Below the pieces are notes generated by a model that made no database searches, was not told the DNA's origin, and saw only the letters and a list, made by a program, of their open reading frames with translations. The position numbers and the translations under genes were made by a program. A stretch of 33,851 bases of DNA from Bacteroidota bacterium (lineage in GTDB: Bacteria; Bacteroidota; Bacteroidia; JABDFU01): contig JABDFU010000019.1 in the NCBI GenBank assembly GCA_013286385.1, forward strand, positions 1 to 33,851, given 5' to 3'. Positions 18,478-26,369 of the stretch are shown piece by piece. Every line of letters begins with the position of its first letter. The stretch's first letter is position 1.

Positions 18478-18495
18478 GTATCAATTTTTTGATAC
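18478..18495 (+). promoter_or_regulatory. perfect inverted repeat abutting the first start codon of the T4SS-like operon
   Basis: GTATCAA (18478-18484), a TTTT loop, and TTGATAC (18489-18495) form a perfect 7-bp inverted repeat. It ends exactly where the ATG at 18496 begins and starts one base after the -7-like TAGTTTTG. As DNA it could be an operator for a small dimeric repressor; as RNA it could form a hairpin hiding the start codon region. Nothing in the window identifies a cognate regulator. Confidence 0.5.
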
Positions 18496-18801
18496 ATGCA
18501 CAAATTGTTCATCGCCCATTATTTTTCGGTACTGCTGAAAGGCAGGCAAGTTAAGATTCAGATTGCCTTTGCCGGATTGGTACTTGTACTTAGTCTGGTC
18601 AAAGCTCAGGGGTTCATGCGTTTTGTTTCAGGCAGAGAGATTGATTTTGCTGATTTTGTAGGCTTGCTGTTTATGCTTTACTCCCTGTTGAATCTGATCT
18701 ATGTTTTGCTTGGTGAAAAGCAGCAGGTAACAGATCAGGATTCTGATAAGATTGAATTGCTTCCTGTAGAGCAGGCTATAGGTGAATCGTTAAATGAATA
18801 A
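18496..18801 (+). CDS. small two-span membrane protein of unknown function, first gene of the T4SS-like operon
   Basis: This 101-aa protein is not recognised as any named Tra protein. It has two hydrophobic segments (about 20-38, IAFAGLVLVLSLV, and about 54-72, FVGLLFMLYSLLNLIYVLL) separated by a short loop with charged residues (GREIDFAD), and an acidic tail ending PVEQAIGESLNE. It overlaps the traE-like gene by 8 nt (ATGAATAA), so it is translationally coupled and very likely belongs to the same machine. Its position before the VirB2-like TraE makes an inner-membrane assembly factor or an additional small channel subunit possible, but this is inference. The codon pattern and coupling support a real gene despite the lack of known relatives. 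Confidence 0.7.
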   Translation: MHKLFIAHYFSVLLKGRQVKIQIAFAGLVLVLSLVKAQGFMRFVSGREIDFADFVGLLFMLYSLLNLIYVLLGEKQQVTDQDSDKIELLPVEQAIGESLNE

Positions 18802-19147
18802 ACTTAAAAAAACTAAAATGTTAAAGGAAGAAAAAAAGATCAAAAAGAGAAGCCGACTCATCGTCCTGTTGCTGACCCTGATTGCAGTTGCTGATAAAGC
18901 CCTTGGACAAGGTGCAACGGCCAGCAAAATAGCCGGTTTCTATTCCTGGCTGAAACCATTGGTTACTGCCATATTGCTAATTCTTACCCTTGTGTTTGCC
19001 GCAAGACTCTTGTTTAAGATGGCTTTTCGTCAACAAGAAGCCGGCATTGATCTGGCCTGGTTTATTGTATTTCTGGCCTTTTGGGGTTTGTGGGCAATTT
19101 TCGCTTCCGACATTCTTTCGTTTTTCGGCGTTTCTGCGAGTTTTTAA
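18794..19147 (+). CDS. traE: TraE-like (VirB2-like) conjugation-type membrane protein
   Basis: The 117-aa product has a basic N-terminus and a hydrophobic signal-like segment ending ALGQG (about residues 22-40), followed by two membrane spans (about 54-72 and 86-108) separated by a short loop containing FRQQEAGID. This is the layout of the TraE family of Bacteroides conjugative transposons, a short VirB2/pilin-like protein, and it directly precedes TraF and TraG as in those elements. In T4SS, VirB2-type proteins are membrane-inserted and polymerise into a pilus. The start overlaps the preceding unknown gene, and a downstream in-frame ATG at residue 9 is an alternative start that still leaves the signal intact. 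Identification is by architecture plus gene order. Confidence 0.72.
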   Translation: MNKLKKTKMLKEEKKIKKRSRLIVLLLTLIAVADKALGQGATASKIAGFYSWLKPLVTAILLILTLVFAARLLFKMAFRQQEAGIDLAWFIVFLAFWGLWAIFASDILSFFGVSASF

Positions 19148-19148
19148 A

Positions 19149-19454
19149 ATGAATATACCAAGAACCATAACAAAACCAAGCTACGTGTTTGGTCTTCCTC
19201 AAAGCGATTTCAGAATTCTCCTGATTTGGTTTGTCGGTTTGTTTATGCTCAATAATTTGTTGCAAACCATTGGTGTTTCCATACGGTTTTACGGTTGGCT
19301 ATTCATCGTTCTCAGTACCTGGGCACTGTTCATTTATCTGAGATTTGGTGCAAGGCAAAATTACCCTGGTTTTTTAAGTTCGAGTCTTTCCTTTCATTTT
19401 TTTCAAGGAAAGCGTATAGCCAATAATGGATTTAAAATTCAAATCAATGGATAA
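19149..19454 (+). CDS. traF: TraF-like (VirB3-like) conjugation-type membrane protein
   Basis: The frame is open far upstream, but the likely start is the ATG at 19149, one base after the traE stop, giving a 101-aa protein; extension upstream would only translate the traE gene out of frame. The product has the short N-terminal KPSYVFGLP segment followed by two adjacent hydrophobic spans (about 24-60: ILLIWFVGLFMLNNLL and WLFIVLSTWALFIYL) and a basic tail. That is the pattern of VirB3/TraF (DUF4133-type) proteins, which associate with the VirB4 ATPase in the inner membrane. The last 29 nt overlap the traG-like gene, or 8 nt if traG starts at 19447. Confidence 0.75.
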   Translation: MNIPRTITKPSYVFGLPQSDFRILLIWFVGLFMLNNLLQTIGVSIRFYGWLFIVLSTWALFIYLRFGARQNYPGFLSSSLSFHFFQGKRIANNGFKIQING

Positions 19455-21912
19455 GGATCTGGCTTCGGTGATTCCCCTTCTTCGGATTGAAAACGACCTC
19501 CTGATAATGAAGGATGGACGTGTGGCTATAGGTTATAAGGTTTGGGGTGCTCCTTTTGAAAGTCTGAGCGAGCAGGACTACCAGGGCTTGGGAAAGTTAT
19601 TTGACAATGCCTTTTGTGTATTACCTGAAGATTTTATCATCCAAAAAATCGATGTGTACTCGAATGCCTTTTTTCCAGAAGGAAAACAGGCGGAAAAATT
19701 TAAAACCAAGGAATTTTTCGAACGGGAAACGATCAAGTATTTTGCCGAGAGGCCCGTTTTAAAACAGGACAGTTATATTTTCATTGTCAGCAATACGCTG
19801 AATATAAAGAAGAAAAGCGCGTTTTCAAATTCTTTTCTTTGGGGAAGCAAGCTGCAGCCACGGGATTTTAAAAATCTTAATCAGCGTATTTCGCTTTTAC
19901 TAAATGCGGGAGTTTCGTTCGTTGAATCGATTCAGTCCGGCGGATTGGTGAGAGCTGAACGGATGCCGACAAGGCAATTGGAGAATCTGTATTGCAGTAT
20001 GCTGAATTGCGAATATACGCTAGGTAATGGGGCTGCAAGTAACAGTATCTCTACCTGCAAAGCTATGCTGAATGAAAAAAACGCCTTGATTGTAGGCGAA
20101 CGGAAAGTGAATGTGGTTTCCATGGAGCAAATGGGAGAGGAGGCGTTTTATTCGGTAAAAAATGACTACGGTATTGACGCTCCTTATCTTTACAGGCTTG
20201 GGATTTATCTGCAGTTTCCACACCTTACAGTTACCGAATGGTATCGGGAAGATACCCGGCTGCAGCTTCAGAAGCTTGATCAGCAACGCAACCAACAGGT
20301 TGTATTTTCAAAAATCGGAGGTCAGAGTGCCGAACTGAAACATCAGGAATTAAAAGATTTTACAGCTCATGTGCGGGCCAAAGACCTGAAGTTCGTTTCG
20401 GTTTCCTGCAAAGTTGTTGTGTTTTGCCTCAATGACCGTTCGAGGGAAATGCAATTGCAAAAGGTAAGAGATGCTTTCAGGTCGACTTACAGCACCCATC
20501 CACTGGTAGAAACCTTTGATACGGCTCTGTGTTTTTTCTCCTGTCTTCCAGGAGCGTCGGGTCAAAATCTTCGCTGGAACCTTACGACCAATGAACTGGC
20601 CGCAGCGTATGCTAATTTTACACATGAGTTTTTAAGCAAAAGTCAGGGGGATTACATTTGTGACCGTTTCAGAAATCTGGTTTACATTGACCTGTTCGAC
20701 AGGAGTTTAAACAATCAGAATTCGATCTGTGTGGGTCCATCGGGATCGGGAAAATCCTTTACCATCGGTCATTTTATTTTGCAGCGGTATGAGCGAAAAG
20801 AAAGGCAGATACTCATTGATGTAGGTGGGTCCTACAAAAATATTCTGGAAGGTCTGGGTTCGGGAGATCCCCTGAGTGATGTTCGCTATTTCGAATACAG
20901 TCCAGAAAACCCGATTTCCTTTAATCCGTTTCTGACAGAAAAAGACAAGCTGGGCAAGTACATTCTTACGGAAGACAAGACTTCTGTGATTTTAGCCTTA
21001 TTATCCTTATTGATAAAAGGGAAGGACGGATTTTTTAGTCCGGTAGAATGGCCCATTCTTCAGAATTTTATTGAGCACTATTACAGAAGCCTCACAGAGC
21101 GGGATGACGGGCAAAGAACAATTCCCTGTCTTTCGGGTTTCTATGCCTGGCTGAAGGACTTTGCAAAAAACAACAAAGATCAGGAGGAACTAAAAAGGAG
21201 GCTCGAACGTATTCGTTTCGACGATCTCGGCTTCATCCTGGAGCCCTATATCAGTGGCCCTTACAAAACCCTTTTCAATTCGACCGAACCATTGGATCTG
21301 TCTGAATTCAGGTTGGTCTGCTTTGATATGGCAAGGATAAAGGATGATAAAAAGATTTACCCGGTTGTTTCTTTTCTGTTGATTGAACTTACGTTGGATG
21401 TTATACGCAGGTTTCCGGAGGATAAGAAATATTTTACGATGGATGAAGCCTGGTCTATGCTCAGCGAAAGCATGGGCGGTTTTGTGGAATACCTGTACCG
21501 AACCATTCGCAAATGCAACGGTTCTATGTGCATCGTTACGCAGGGGGTGGATGAACTGGAAAATGGCATTGGAGCAATTATTAAAAACAAGTGTGAAACA
21601 AAAATAATTCTTAACCACAGTACCGAATCCGAAATAAAAAAAACGGGATTGGCCCTGGGTCTGACTTCGGGAGAGATGCAGAAAGTTTCGAGCATACGTA
21701 TCAGCAAGGATTGCCGGGAGTTGTTTATCAAACAAGGGAATTGTTCGAATGTATTTGTGCTGGAAGTACCTCCGGCTGAGCATGCTCTGCTTACCTCGAA
21801 TCCTGTTGAGCGCAACCATTTGAATAAACTCAAATCGGCCTATGGCAATTTGCCGTATGCCATCAGGCAATGGGAAGAGGACCGAGAAAAGGGTGCATTT
21901 AAAAACCAATAA
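19426..21912 (+). CDS. traG: TraG-type conjugation ATPase (VirB4-like)
   Basis: The 828-aa cytoplasmic/inner-membrane-associated ATPase has a Walker A motif GPSGSGKS at residues 437-444 within NSICVGPSGSGKSFTIGHF, and Walker B YFTMDEAW with Asp673-Glu674, followed by VTQGVDEL. The N-terminal domain opens with PLLRIENDLLIMKDGRVAIGYKV, as in TraG of Bacteroides conjugative transposons. VirB4-type ATPases energise assembly of the T4SS channel and pilus. All key ATPase residues are present and the length is typical, so the gene appears functional. The start at 19426 overlaps traF by 29 nt. An ATG at 19447 (MDKDLASV, overlapping the traF stop as ATGGATAA) is an equally credible start and resembles the family N-terminus better. 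It is directly followed by traJ with no gap. Confidence 0.93.
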   Translation: MDLKFKSMDKDLASVIPLLRIENDLLIMKDGRVAIGYKVWGAPFESLSEQDYQGLGKLFDNAFCVLPEDFIIQKIDVYSNAFFPEGKQAEKFKTKEFFERETIKYFAERPVLKQDSYIFIVSNTLNIKKKSAFSNSFLWGSKLQPRDFKNLNQRISLLLNAGVSFVESIQSGGLVRAERMPTRQLENLYCSMLNCEYTLGNGAASNSISTCKAMLNEKNALIVGERKVNVVSMEQMGEEAFYSVKNDYGIDAPYLYRLGIYLQFPHLTVTEWYREDTRLQLQKLDQQRNQQVVFSKIGGQSAELKHQELKDFTAHVRAKDLKFVSVSCKVVVFCLNDRSREMQLQKVRDAFRSTYSTHPLVETFDTALCFFSCLPGASGQNLRWNLTTNELAAAYANFTHEFLSKSQGDYICDRFRNLVYIDLFDRSLNNQNSICVGPSGSGKSFTIGHFILQRYERKERQILIDVGGSYKNILEGLGSGDPLSDVRYFEYSPENPISFNPFLTEKDKLGKYILTEDKTSVILALLSLLIKGKDGFFSPVEWPILQNFIEHYYRSLTERDDGQRTIPCLSGFYAWLKDFAKNNKDQEELKRRLERIRFDDLGFILEPYISGPYKTLFNSTEPLDLSEFRLVCFDMARIKDDKKIYPVVSFLLIELTLDVIRRFPEDKKYFTMDEAWSMLSESMGGFVEYLYRTIRKCNGSMCIVTQGVDELENGIGAIIKNKCETKIILNHSTESEIKKTGLALGLTSGEMQKVSSIRISKDCRELFIKQGNCSNVFVLEVPPAEHALLTSNPVERNHLNKLKSAYGNLPYAIRQWEEDREKGAFKNQ

Positions 21913-22911
21913 ATGGACACGGCATCACTTAACCAAAGCGTAAATGAATTTGCCTCGCATTATGGGGTCACCGATGTGGCCACTATGTATGCAGCGGCAG
22001 TTTCGGCTGCCTCTGCGATCAAATCGATTTGTCTTCCCCTGGTTTTGCTGGCCTTTACTTTTGTTTTTCTCGGTCAGATGACGCGCTGGGTAGTAGGGGA
22101 GCGTTCCTTTGACCTGATGAAATTAGGACGCTTTCTTTTTTTGTTGCTGGCACTGGTCAATTATGAGGAAATGCTGGCTCAGCTAAATGCACTTATTTCT
22201 TATTTCTCGGATGCAGCCGGTCCTACGCTTGGAAACTATAATTCGGGTTCTTCGCTTACCGAAAAAGTGAATCAACTTATTGACAAAACGGACAGCAAAG
22301 ATAATTTCAACCTGCTGACCGACGGTTTTTCGAATGTGCTTGACTGGCTGGTGTCGAACTGCACCCATTTAATCATTGTTGTTGCCAGGTCGGTAATTTA
22401 CTGTATTCGTGAACTGTATATGATGTTTCTCATGGCGACGGGGCCCGTGGCTATTTTGCTTTCGATGTTTCCCTTTTTTCAAAAAACGCTTACGCATTGG
22501 CTTAGCGCTTATTTAAGCGCTGGATGCTGGGCTTTGACGATGGGAGTTTTAGACCGTTTATTAAATGCCTACCTAGACCGAATGCTGGAGAGCAATGATG
22601 GAAACGGATTAATCGTAATGAATATCGGTATCGCTCTGATGTACCTGATGGTTCCTTATATTACGAATAAATACATTGGCGCGGCACACAGTCAGTTTAT
22701 GACCAGATTGGGAGGGATGGGCTCAAAAGTAATGAGCATGGGTGGCAGTATGCTGGCTCCGGCTGAATTTATGGGAGCATCTTTTTCGGCCCAAAGCCGG
22801 ATGAATGATTTTTTGGTCAAAATCTCGAAATCACACGTTTATGATGAACGACCTCCGGGCCCTACCTCTAAAGGGGTGGGAGAAATACCCAAACAGGATA
22901 ATCAAATTTAA
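21913..22911 (+). CDS. traJ: TraJ-like (VirB6-like) polytopic channel protein
   Basis: The 332-aa protein starts at the base after the traG stop. It has a short polar N-terminus and about six hydrophobic segments, including ICLPLVLLAFTFVFLGQM (about 37-54), FLFLLLALVNY, the cluster LIIVVARSVIYCIRELYMMFLMATGPVAILLSMFPFF (about 155-195), a central SAGCWALTMG span and IGIALMYLMVPYI (about 240-253). The C-terminal tail is Gly/Met-rich and polar (GSKVMSMGGSMLAPAEFMG). This matches TraJ/VirB6-type inner-membrane channel components. It sits between TraG and TraK as in conjugative transposons, although TraH/TraI-like genes that separate them in CTnDOT are absent here. Expected to form part of the inner-membrane translocation complex. 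Confidence 0.83.
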   Translation: MDTASLNQSVNEFASHYGVTDVATMYAAAVSAASAIKSICLPLVLLAFTFVFLGQMTRWVVGERSFDLMKLGRFLFLLLALVNYEEMLAQLNALISYFSDAAGPTLGNYNSGSSLTEKVNQLIDKTDSKDNFNLLTDGFSNVLDWLVSNCTHLIIVVARSVIYCIRELYMMFLMATGPVAILLSMFPFFQKTLTHWLSAYLSAGCWALTMGVLDRLLNAYLDRMLESNDGNGLIVMNIGIALMYLMVPYITNKYIGAAHSQFMTRLGGMGSKVMSMGGSMLAPAEFMGASFSAQSRMNDFLVKISKSHVYDERPPGPTSKGVGEIPKQDNQI

Positions 22912-22913
22912 AA

Positions 22914-23555
22914 ATGGAAACAGTAGATTTTTTTAAAATTCTTATAAAATTCAGAGCCTTAGCAGTTACAGCTATTGTTCTTAGCTGGTTTTTTACCTTG
23001 CTATTTGCCGGCCTGTATGTTGCTGAAAAAAACAGCAACTCAAAAATGCTTTATGTGGCTACTGATGCTGGCAGCTTTCTGATCAACAGAAATGATATGA
23101 ATGTGCGTCAACCCTGGGAAATAAAAAATCAGGTCCGGCTGTTGCTCGAACATCTTTTTGAAAATGACAGTTATACTTATGGCCCGAACCTCGAATCCGC
23201 TTTGTGCCTTATGGATAACACGGTGGGAATGAGGACACGGGATCTGATGGAAAAATCAGGGCTGTACGATTTGTTGAGAAAAGAAAATGCGTATACCCGG
23301 ATTTATTTCGATTCGGTAGTTGTGAACGCAATGGTTCAGCCTTATCAGGTCAGGGCCTATTTCAAACAAGCCGTTATGTGGAGGGGTTTGAATCATCTGG
23401 TTCCTTATGGGGTACTTCTTTCTGTTACGGAGGATTCAAGAAGCGAAAAGAATCCCTACGGTTTGCTGGCAAACCGTTTCGATCTGATAAAATACGAGCC
23501 CGGAATTTCTGAAAAAATAAAATTTCATCCGGACAGTCTGAAAGGCGAACGATGA
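22914..23555 (+). CDS. traK: TraK-like (VirB8-like) inner-membrane protein
   Basis: The 213-aa product has a short cytoplasmic N-terminus, a single membrane span (about 19-38, AIVLSWFFTLLFAGLYV), and a periplasmic domain with a beta-strand opening SKMLYVATDAGSFLINRND, which resembles TraK proteins (family pattern: iYVLD.G.s). The helical part of the domain (WEIKNQVRLLLEHLFEND) follows, then YTRIYFDSVVVNAMVQPYQVRAYFKQAVMW. VirB8-like proteins bridge the inner-membrane complex and VirB9/VirB10. It begins two bases after traJ and overlaps traN by 4 nt (ATGA). Compared with Bacteroides TraK it is of normal length. Confidence is moderate-high because sequence similarity in this family is diffuse and context is strong. 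Confidence 0.8.
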   Translation: METVDFFKILIKFRALAVTAIVLSWFFTLLFAGLYVAEKNSNSKMLYVATDAGSFLINRNDMNVRQPWEIKNQVRLLLEHLFENDSYTYGPNLESALCLMDNTVGMRTRDLMEKSGLYDLLRKENAYTRIYFDSVVVNAMVQPYQVRAYFKQAVMWRGLNHLVPYGVLLSVTEDSRSEKNPYGLLANRFDLIKYEPGISEKIKFHPDSLKGER

Positions 23556-24448
23556 GCCAACGAATTAAATACAGGTTAAGGATGCTGGCCTTTCAGGGAT
23601 TGGTAACAGCAACGGCCGTTTTTGCTCAGGTAGTTCCGTCTGGCCATGCAGTCCGATCTACTATTGATACCATCTATTGCACCAGTACCAATACCAGTTA
23701 CCTCATATTCAGGGACAAGGTTGAACTGGTAGACCTCGGAAATCCTATGGCGTATTTCTCCCAGATTGAAGGAAGTTCTGTTTTTATCAAAGCCCAACAA
23801 GCCAATTCAGATGTTTCGACTCTTCTTGTTAAAACAGAAAAGGATTTCTGTTATGCGGTTATCAAAAATTGTCCGGATAATAAACTGTTTTTCTATGATT
23901 TTACAAAGACGAAGCCAGCCAGGAAGGAGGGAACTGAAGCCGAAATTGAATCCAAATCTGCATCTGACACGGAATCTGACACGAAATCTGAAAGCTCAGG
24001 CTTATCTTCCCTGATTTCACGTGTCGCAGAAACCCGAAACGAACTTTTTTCAATGGGCTTTATTTCTGAGTTCATTGAGGCAGCCGTTACGGTGATCAGA
24101 AACGATTCTGCAACTACGTATCTGAAAATTGTATTGACCAATAAAAGTTCAATTCCCTATAAGCTGGATTTTATTTCTTTCCAATATTACCGTCACCTTT
24201 TCAAGGGCTTTGCAAAAAAGGGAAAGAAAAACTGCTTCGATGTGTTTCCTCTTGCCATTCCCTCGTTTCGGCAGATTGACCCCCTTTCCTGCCGGGCGCT
24301 GGGTTATGCAATTCCCTCTTTCGGTCTGGCCGGAAAGGGATATTTAATGGTCTCGTTCAGGGAATCATCGGGAGACCGCATTTTAAAAATAGAGGTTCCG
24401 GGATCTGAGATTCAAAAAGCAAGGGTACTGCACAATGGGAAAAAATGA
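23552..24448 (+). CDS. traN: TraN-like (VirB9-like) periplasmic/outer-membrane conjugation protein
   Basis: The 298-aa product has an N-terminal signal peptide (about 1-26, ending TAVFAQ). The early strand region TIYCTSTNTSYLIFRDKVELVDLGNPMAYFSQIEGSS resembles the DUF4138/TraN family (FP..I.yvDlG). The second domain (about 180-298) carries LTNKSSIPYKLDFISFQYYRH and VSFRESSGDRILKIEV, matching the family's C-terminal pattern of NkS.i.Y and E.sG.R. Between the domains is an acidic Ser/Glu/Asp-rich linker with the short tandem repeat SDTESDTKSE (about residues 133-150). VirB9/TraN-type proteins form the outer ring of the T4SS core with TraM. It overlaps traK by 4 nt and the traM start by 14 nt. 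Here traN precedes traM, the reverse of CTnDOT order. Confidence 0.8.
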   Translation: MSQRIKYRLRMLAFQGLVTATAVFAQVVPSGHAVRSTIDTIYCTSTNTSYLIFRDKVELVDLGNPMAYFSQIEGSSVFIKAQQANSDVSTLLVKTEKDFCYAVIKNCPDNKLFFYDFTKTKPARKEGTEAEIESKSASDTESDTKSESSGLSSLISRVAETRNELFSMGFISEFIEAAVTVIRNDSATTYLKIVLTNKSSIPYKLDFISFQYYRHLFKGFAKKGKKNCFDVFPLAIPSFRQIDPLSCRALGYAIPSFGLAGKGYLMVSFRESSGDRILKIEVPGSEIQKARVLHNGKK

Positions 24449-25430
24449 GCTGTCAAAAATTCTTTTTCTTTCTGGACTAGGCTTGCTGGCTCTGCTAATT
24501 GTTCTTCGGATGATTACCCTTAAAAGGAAAGAACAGAAAATAGAAATGAAAAAGATCGAAGATGTAAAGCCTGAGGATTGTAAGATTCCGGCAAAGGAAA
24601 AAAGAACAGATCTCCTTGATCATTTAAAAAGTGAAGAAGAAAAAGCGAAGATAGAATTGTCAGCTATGCAATACGTACAGCTTGATTTGAGAAAATTGGT
24701 TGAAAAAGATACGAATCCTGGACCGGAGGAAAAAGTTGTAAAAACTGAACAGCATATTGAACAGCGTAAGGAGACACCGGTAAGGGAAATTTTACTCAAA
24801 ACTACCTTAACGAATTCTAAAACCTCAAGTAAGCGCCTTCCGAAAGAACGGTCTTTGTTTCAGGATTCTTCTGTTTCTTCTTCTTCTTCTTCTTCTTCTG
24901 TCGTTGCTCCAACCAAAACCGTATTCGGAACGATGAAGGTGTATTCTGCCGAAAGCGACCTTCAGGATACGGGCAAGTCCTATTACAGGGCAGAGGTCTA
25001 TGGGGATCAGAAATTAATGAGCAACACAGCCCTGGTTGTGCGCAACCTGGAAGAGTTGAATTACAAAGGAATACGGATTCCAAGGAATTCTTTGTTCTAT
25101 GGAATTGCGGCCTTTTCAGGGAACAGGGTGCTGGTACACATCAGCAAAGTGAAGACAGCTCTTGGAGAATATCCCGTGAAATACAACATCATGGACAATG
25201 ACCGGATTGAAGGATTGTTTTATCAGGCTCCGGTGGATGAAGTGGTTGCAAGTACCACCGATAATTCGAATCTGAACAGTAACCTCAGTACCAATCCGGT
25301 TTATGGAAACGCTATTAACAATATGAGCAGGGGAGCCGTAAATAGCGCGAAGCAGCTCCTTCAAAAATCCAGATCGCTTACCCTGCCGGAAGGTTATGCG
25401 CTTTATATACTACAGGTTAAAAAACAGTAA
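24435..25430 (+). CDS. traM: TraM-like (VirB10-like) core-complex protein
   Basis: The 331-aa protein has one N-terminal membrane span (about 10-26, ILFLSGLGLLALLIVLRM), a long charged/helical linker (about 28-140, Glu/Lys-rich), a low-complexity poly-Ser run (148-155), and a C-terminal beta-rich domain beginning KVYSAESDLQDTGKSYYRAEVYGDQKL. The region RIPRNSLFYGIAAFSGNRVLVHISKV resembles the TraM/VirB10 family signature (IP.nt.l.G...g.Rl.i.i). VirB10-like proteins span the inner membrane and join the outer-membrane ring, sensing TraG/VirB4 energy. The gene overlaps traN by 14 nt and is followed two bases later by the VirB5-like gene. A (TTC)8 trinucleotide repeat encodes the poly-Ser run, and its length would change the linker by single residues without breaking frame. 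Confidence 0.8.
   Translation: MGKNELSKILFLSGLGLLALLIVLRMITLKRKEQKIEMKKIEDVKPEDCKIPAKEKRTDLLDHLKSEEEKAKIELSAMQYVQLDLRKLVEKDTNPGPEEKVVKTEQHIEQRKETPVREILLKTTLTNSKTSSKRLPKERSLFQDSSVSSSSSSSSVVAPTKTVFGTMKVYSAESDLQDTGKSYYRAEVYGDQKLMSNTALVVRNLEELNYKGIRIPRNSLFYGIAAFSGNRVLVHISKVKTALGEYPVKYNIMDNDRIEGLFYQAPVDEVVASTTDNSNLNSNLSTNPVYGNAINNMSRGAVNSAKQLLQKSRSLTLPEGYALYILQVKKQ
24875..24898 (+). repeat. (TTC)8 trinucleotide repeat within the traM-like gene
   Basis: Eight perfect TTC units encode the poly-Ser tract at residues 148-155 of the VirB10-like protein. Length variation would be in multiples of three and would alter linker length rather than cause phase-off switching. Confidence 0.9.
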
Positions 25431-25432
25431 AT

Positions 25433-26332
25433 ATGAAACGAGCACTGCTTATTGCTTTTATTTTTAGCGTGGGTTTAAACGCGAAGGGACAGGGCGTGCT
25501 GGCTATCCCGGGCCAGTCGGTGATGATTACCAATCAGGCCACCCAGATCAGTCAACAGACAACTGCAATTGCCAAGGCGGTGGAATTACTGAAATTGACG
25601 CAATCGGCGGTACAGACCCTTCAGACCCAGGAAAATCAACTGAACTACATGAAAAATTACATGCAGGAAGCAGAAGAAAACCTGAAGCACCTGGACAATA
25701 TCAAAAATCTGAAAATCAATCAGATTGAAAATTTGCTGGATGCAGTTTTGTGCGTGAAGGGCGGGGACAGGTACTTTCAATTGCGCTTCCCTTCTCTTGT
25801 AAATCTGATAAAGAGTTTTTACGGAAAATGCGACAACACCGATTTGTTTAATCTGACCTGGGCTGGTGTTACAAAAAAATTTAACGAATCCATGGGTTCA
25901 ACGGTTAAAAATGTAAATGCTTTCGTAAGCCAGTTCAATACTCAACAATCGGTTATTGATCAGAATAACCGGATGAATACGAATTTGAAAACGGCCTATT
26001 CTATACAACAGGTTGGATCGAGCTATCAGGAGCAGACGCAGGTAGAACTGGCCATGAAATACAAACAGATGAGTGATGAACTGATGAAAATGTCTCATCA
26101 GCTGAATCAGGCCCTGAACCTTGAAGGAGAGGATGCCGTGCAGGTAACAAAGGGAGAGCGACTGCTGCTGCTTTCAAAAGCAATGGATTACCAGTTGAAA
26201 TCGCTGGAATACGAAGAAAAATATGCCGAACTGCTGAAAGAAGGAACAGCTCTTAGTCCCAATGACCGCAAAGAACTATCGGGATACCATCAGGCTATGG
26301 GAATGAATGAAGTACTGATGTTCAGACGATAA
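25433..26332 (+). CDS. VirB5-like (TraI/DUF4141-like) secreted coiled-coil protein
   Basis: The 299-aa product has an N-terminal signal peptide (about 1-20, ending NAKGQG). The exported protein is almost entirely helical, with long polar coiled-coil-like stretches (about 35-105 and 185-255) rich in Gln, Asn, Lys and Leu, an architecture shared by VirB5/TrbJ-type minor pilus proteins and TraI (DUF4141) of Bacteroides elements. There are only two Cys, in the central part (LCVKGG and YGKCDN), which could form a disulfide. Position directly after the VirB10-like gene, at the end of the recognisable T4SS series and just before the S74 fibre protein, fits a pilus-tip or periplasmic adaptor role. 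Exact family is uncertain: TraI-like and VirB5-like identities cannot be separated by eye. Confidence 0.68.
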   Translation: MKRALLIAFIFSVGLNAKGQGVLAIPGQSVMITNQATQISQQTTAIAKAVELLKLTQSAVQTLQTQENQLNYMKNYMQEAEENLKHLDNIKNLKINQIENLLDAVLCVKGGDRYFQLRFPSLVNLIKSFYGKCDNTDLFNLTWAGVTKKFNESMGSTVKNVNAFVSQFNTQQSVIDQNNRMNTNLKTAYSIQQVGSSYQEQTQVELAMKYKQMSDELMKMSHQLNQALNLEGEDAVQVTKGERLLLLSKAMDYQLKSLEYEEKYAELLKEGTALSPNDRKELSGYHQAMGMNEVLMFRR

Positions 26333-26369
26333 AACCAGATACCTATTTAAAACAGAAAAGCCTAAGTCT

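Larger units (their letters stand above)
18266..18495. promoter_or_regulatory. divergent intergenic region between mksF and the T4SS-like operon
   Basis: This 230-nt AT-rich gap has no ORF of note. On the + strand it carries a candidate promoter (18387-18416), a second perfect -7-like TAGTTTTG at 18469-18476, and an inverted repeat at 18478-18495. No convincing promoter element was found for mksF on the minus strand; the nearest is CATTTTTG on that strand (18296-18303 region), without a -33 partner at the right spacing. Confidence 0.55.

Noticed and set aside
18990..19454. 154-aa reading frame from 18990 covering the traF-like gene.
   Set aside because: Residues before 19149 are the out-of-frame reading of traE; the ATG at 19149 directly after the traE stop yields a normal VirB3/TraF-sized protein.
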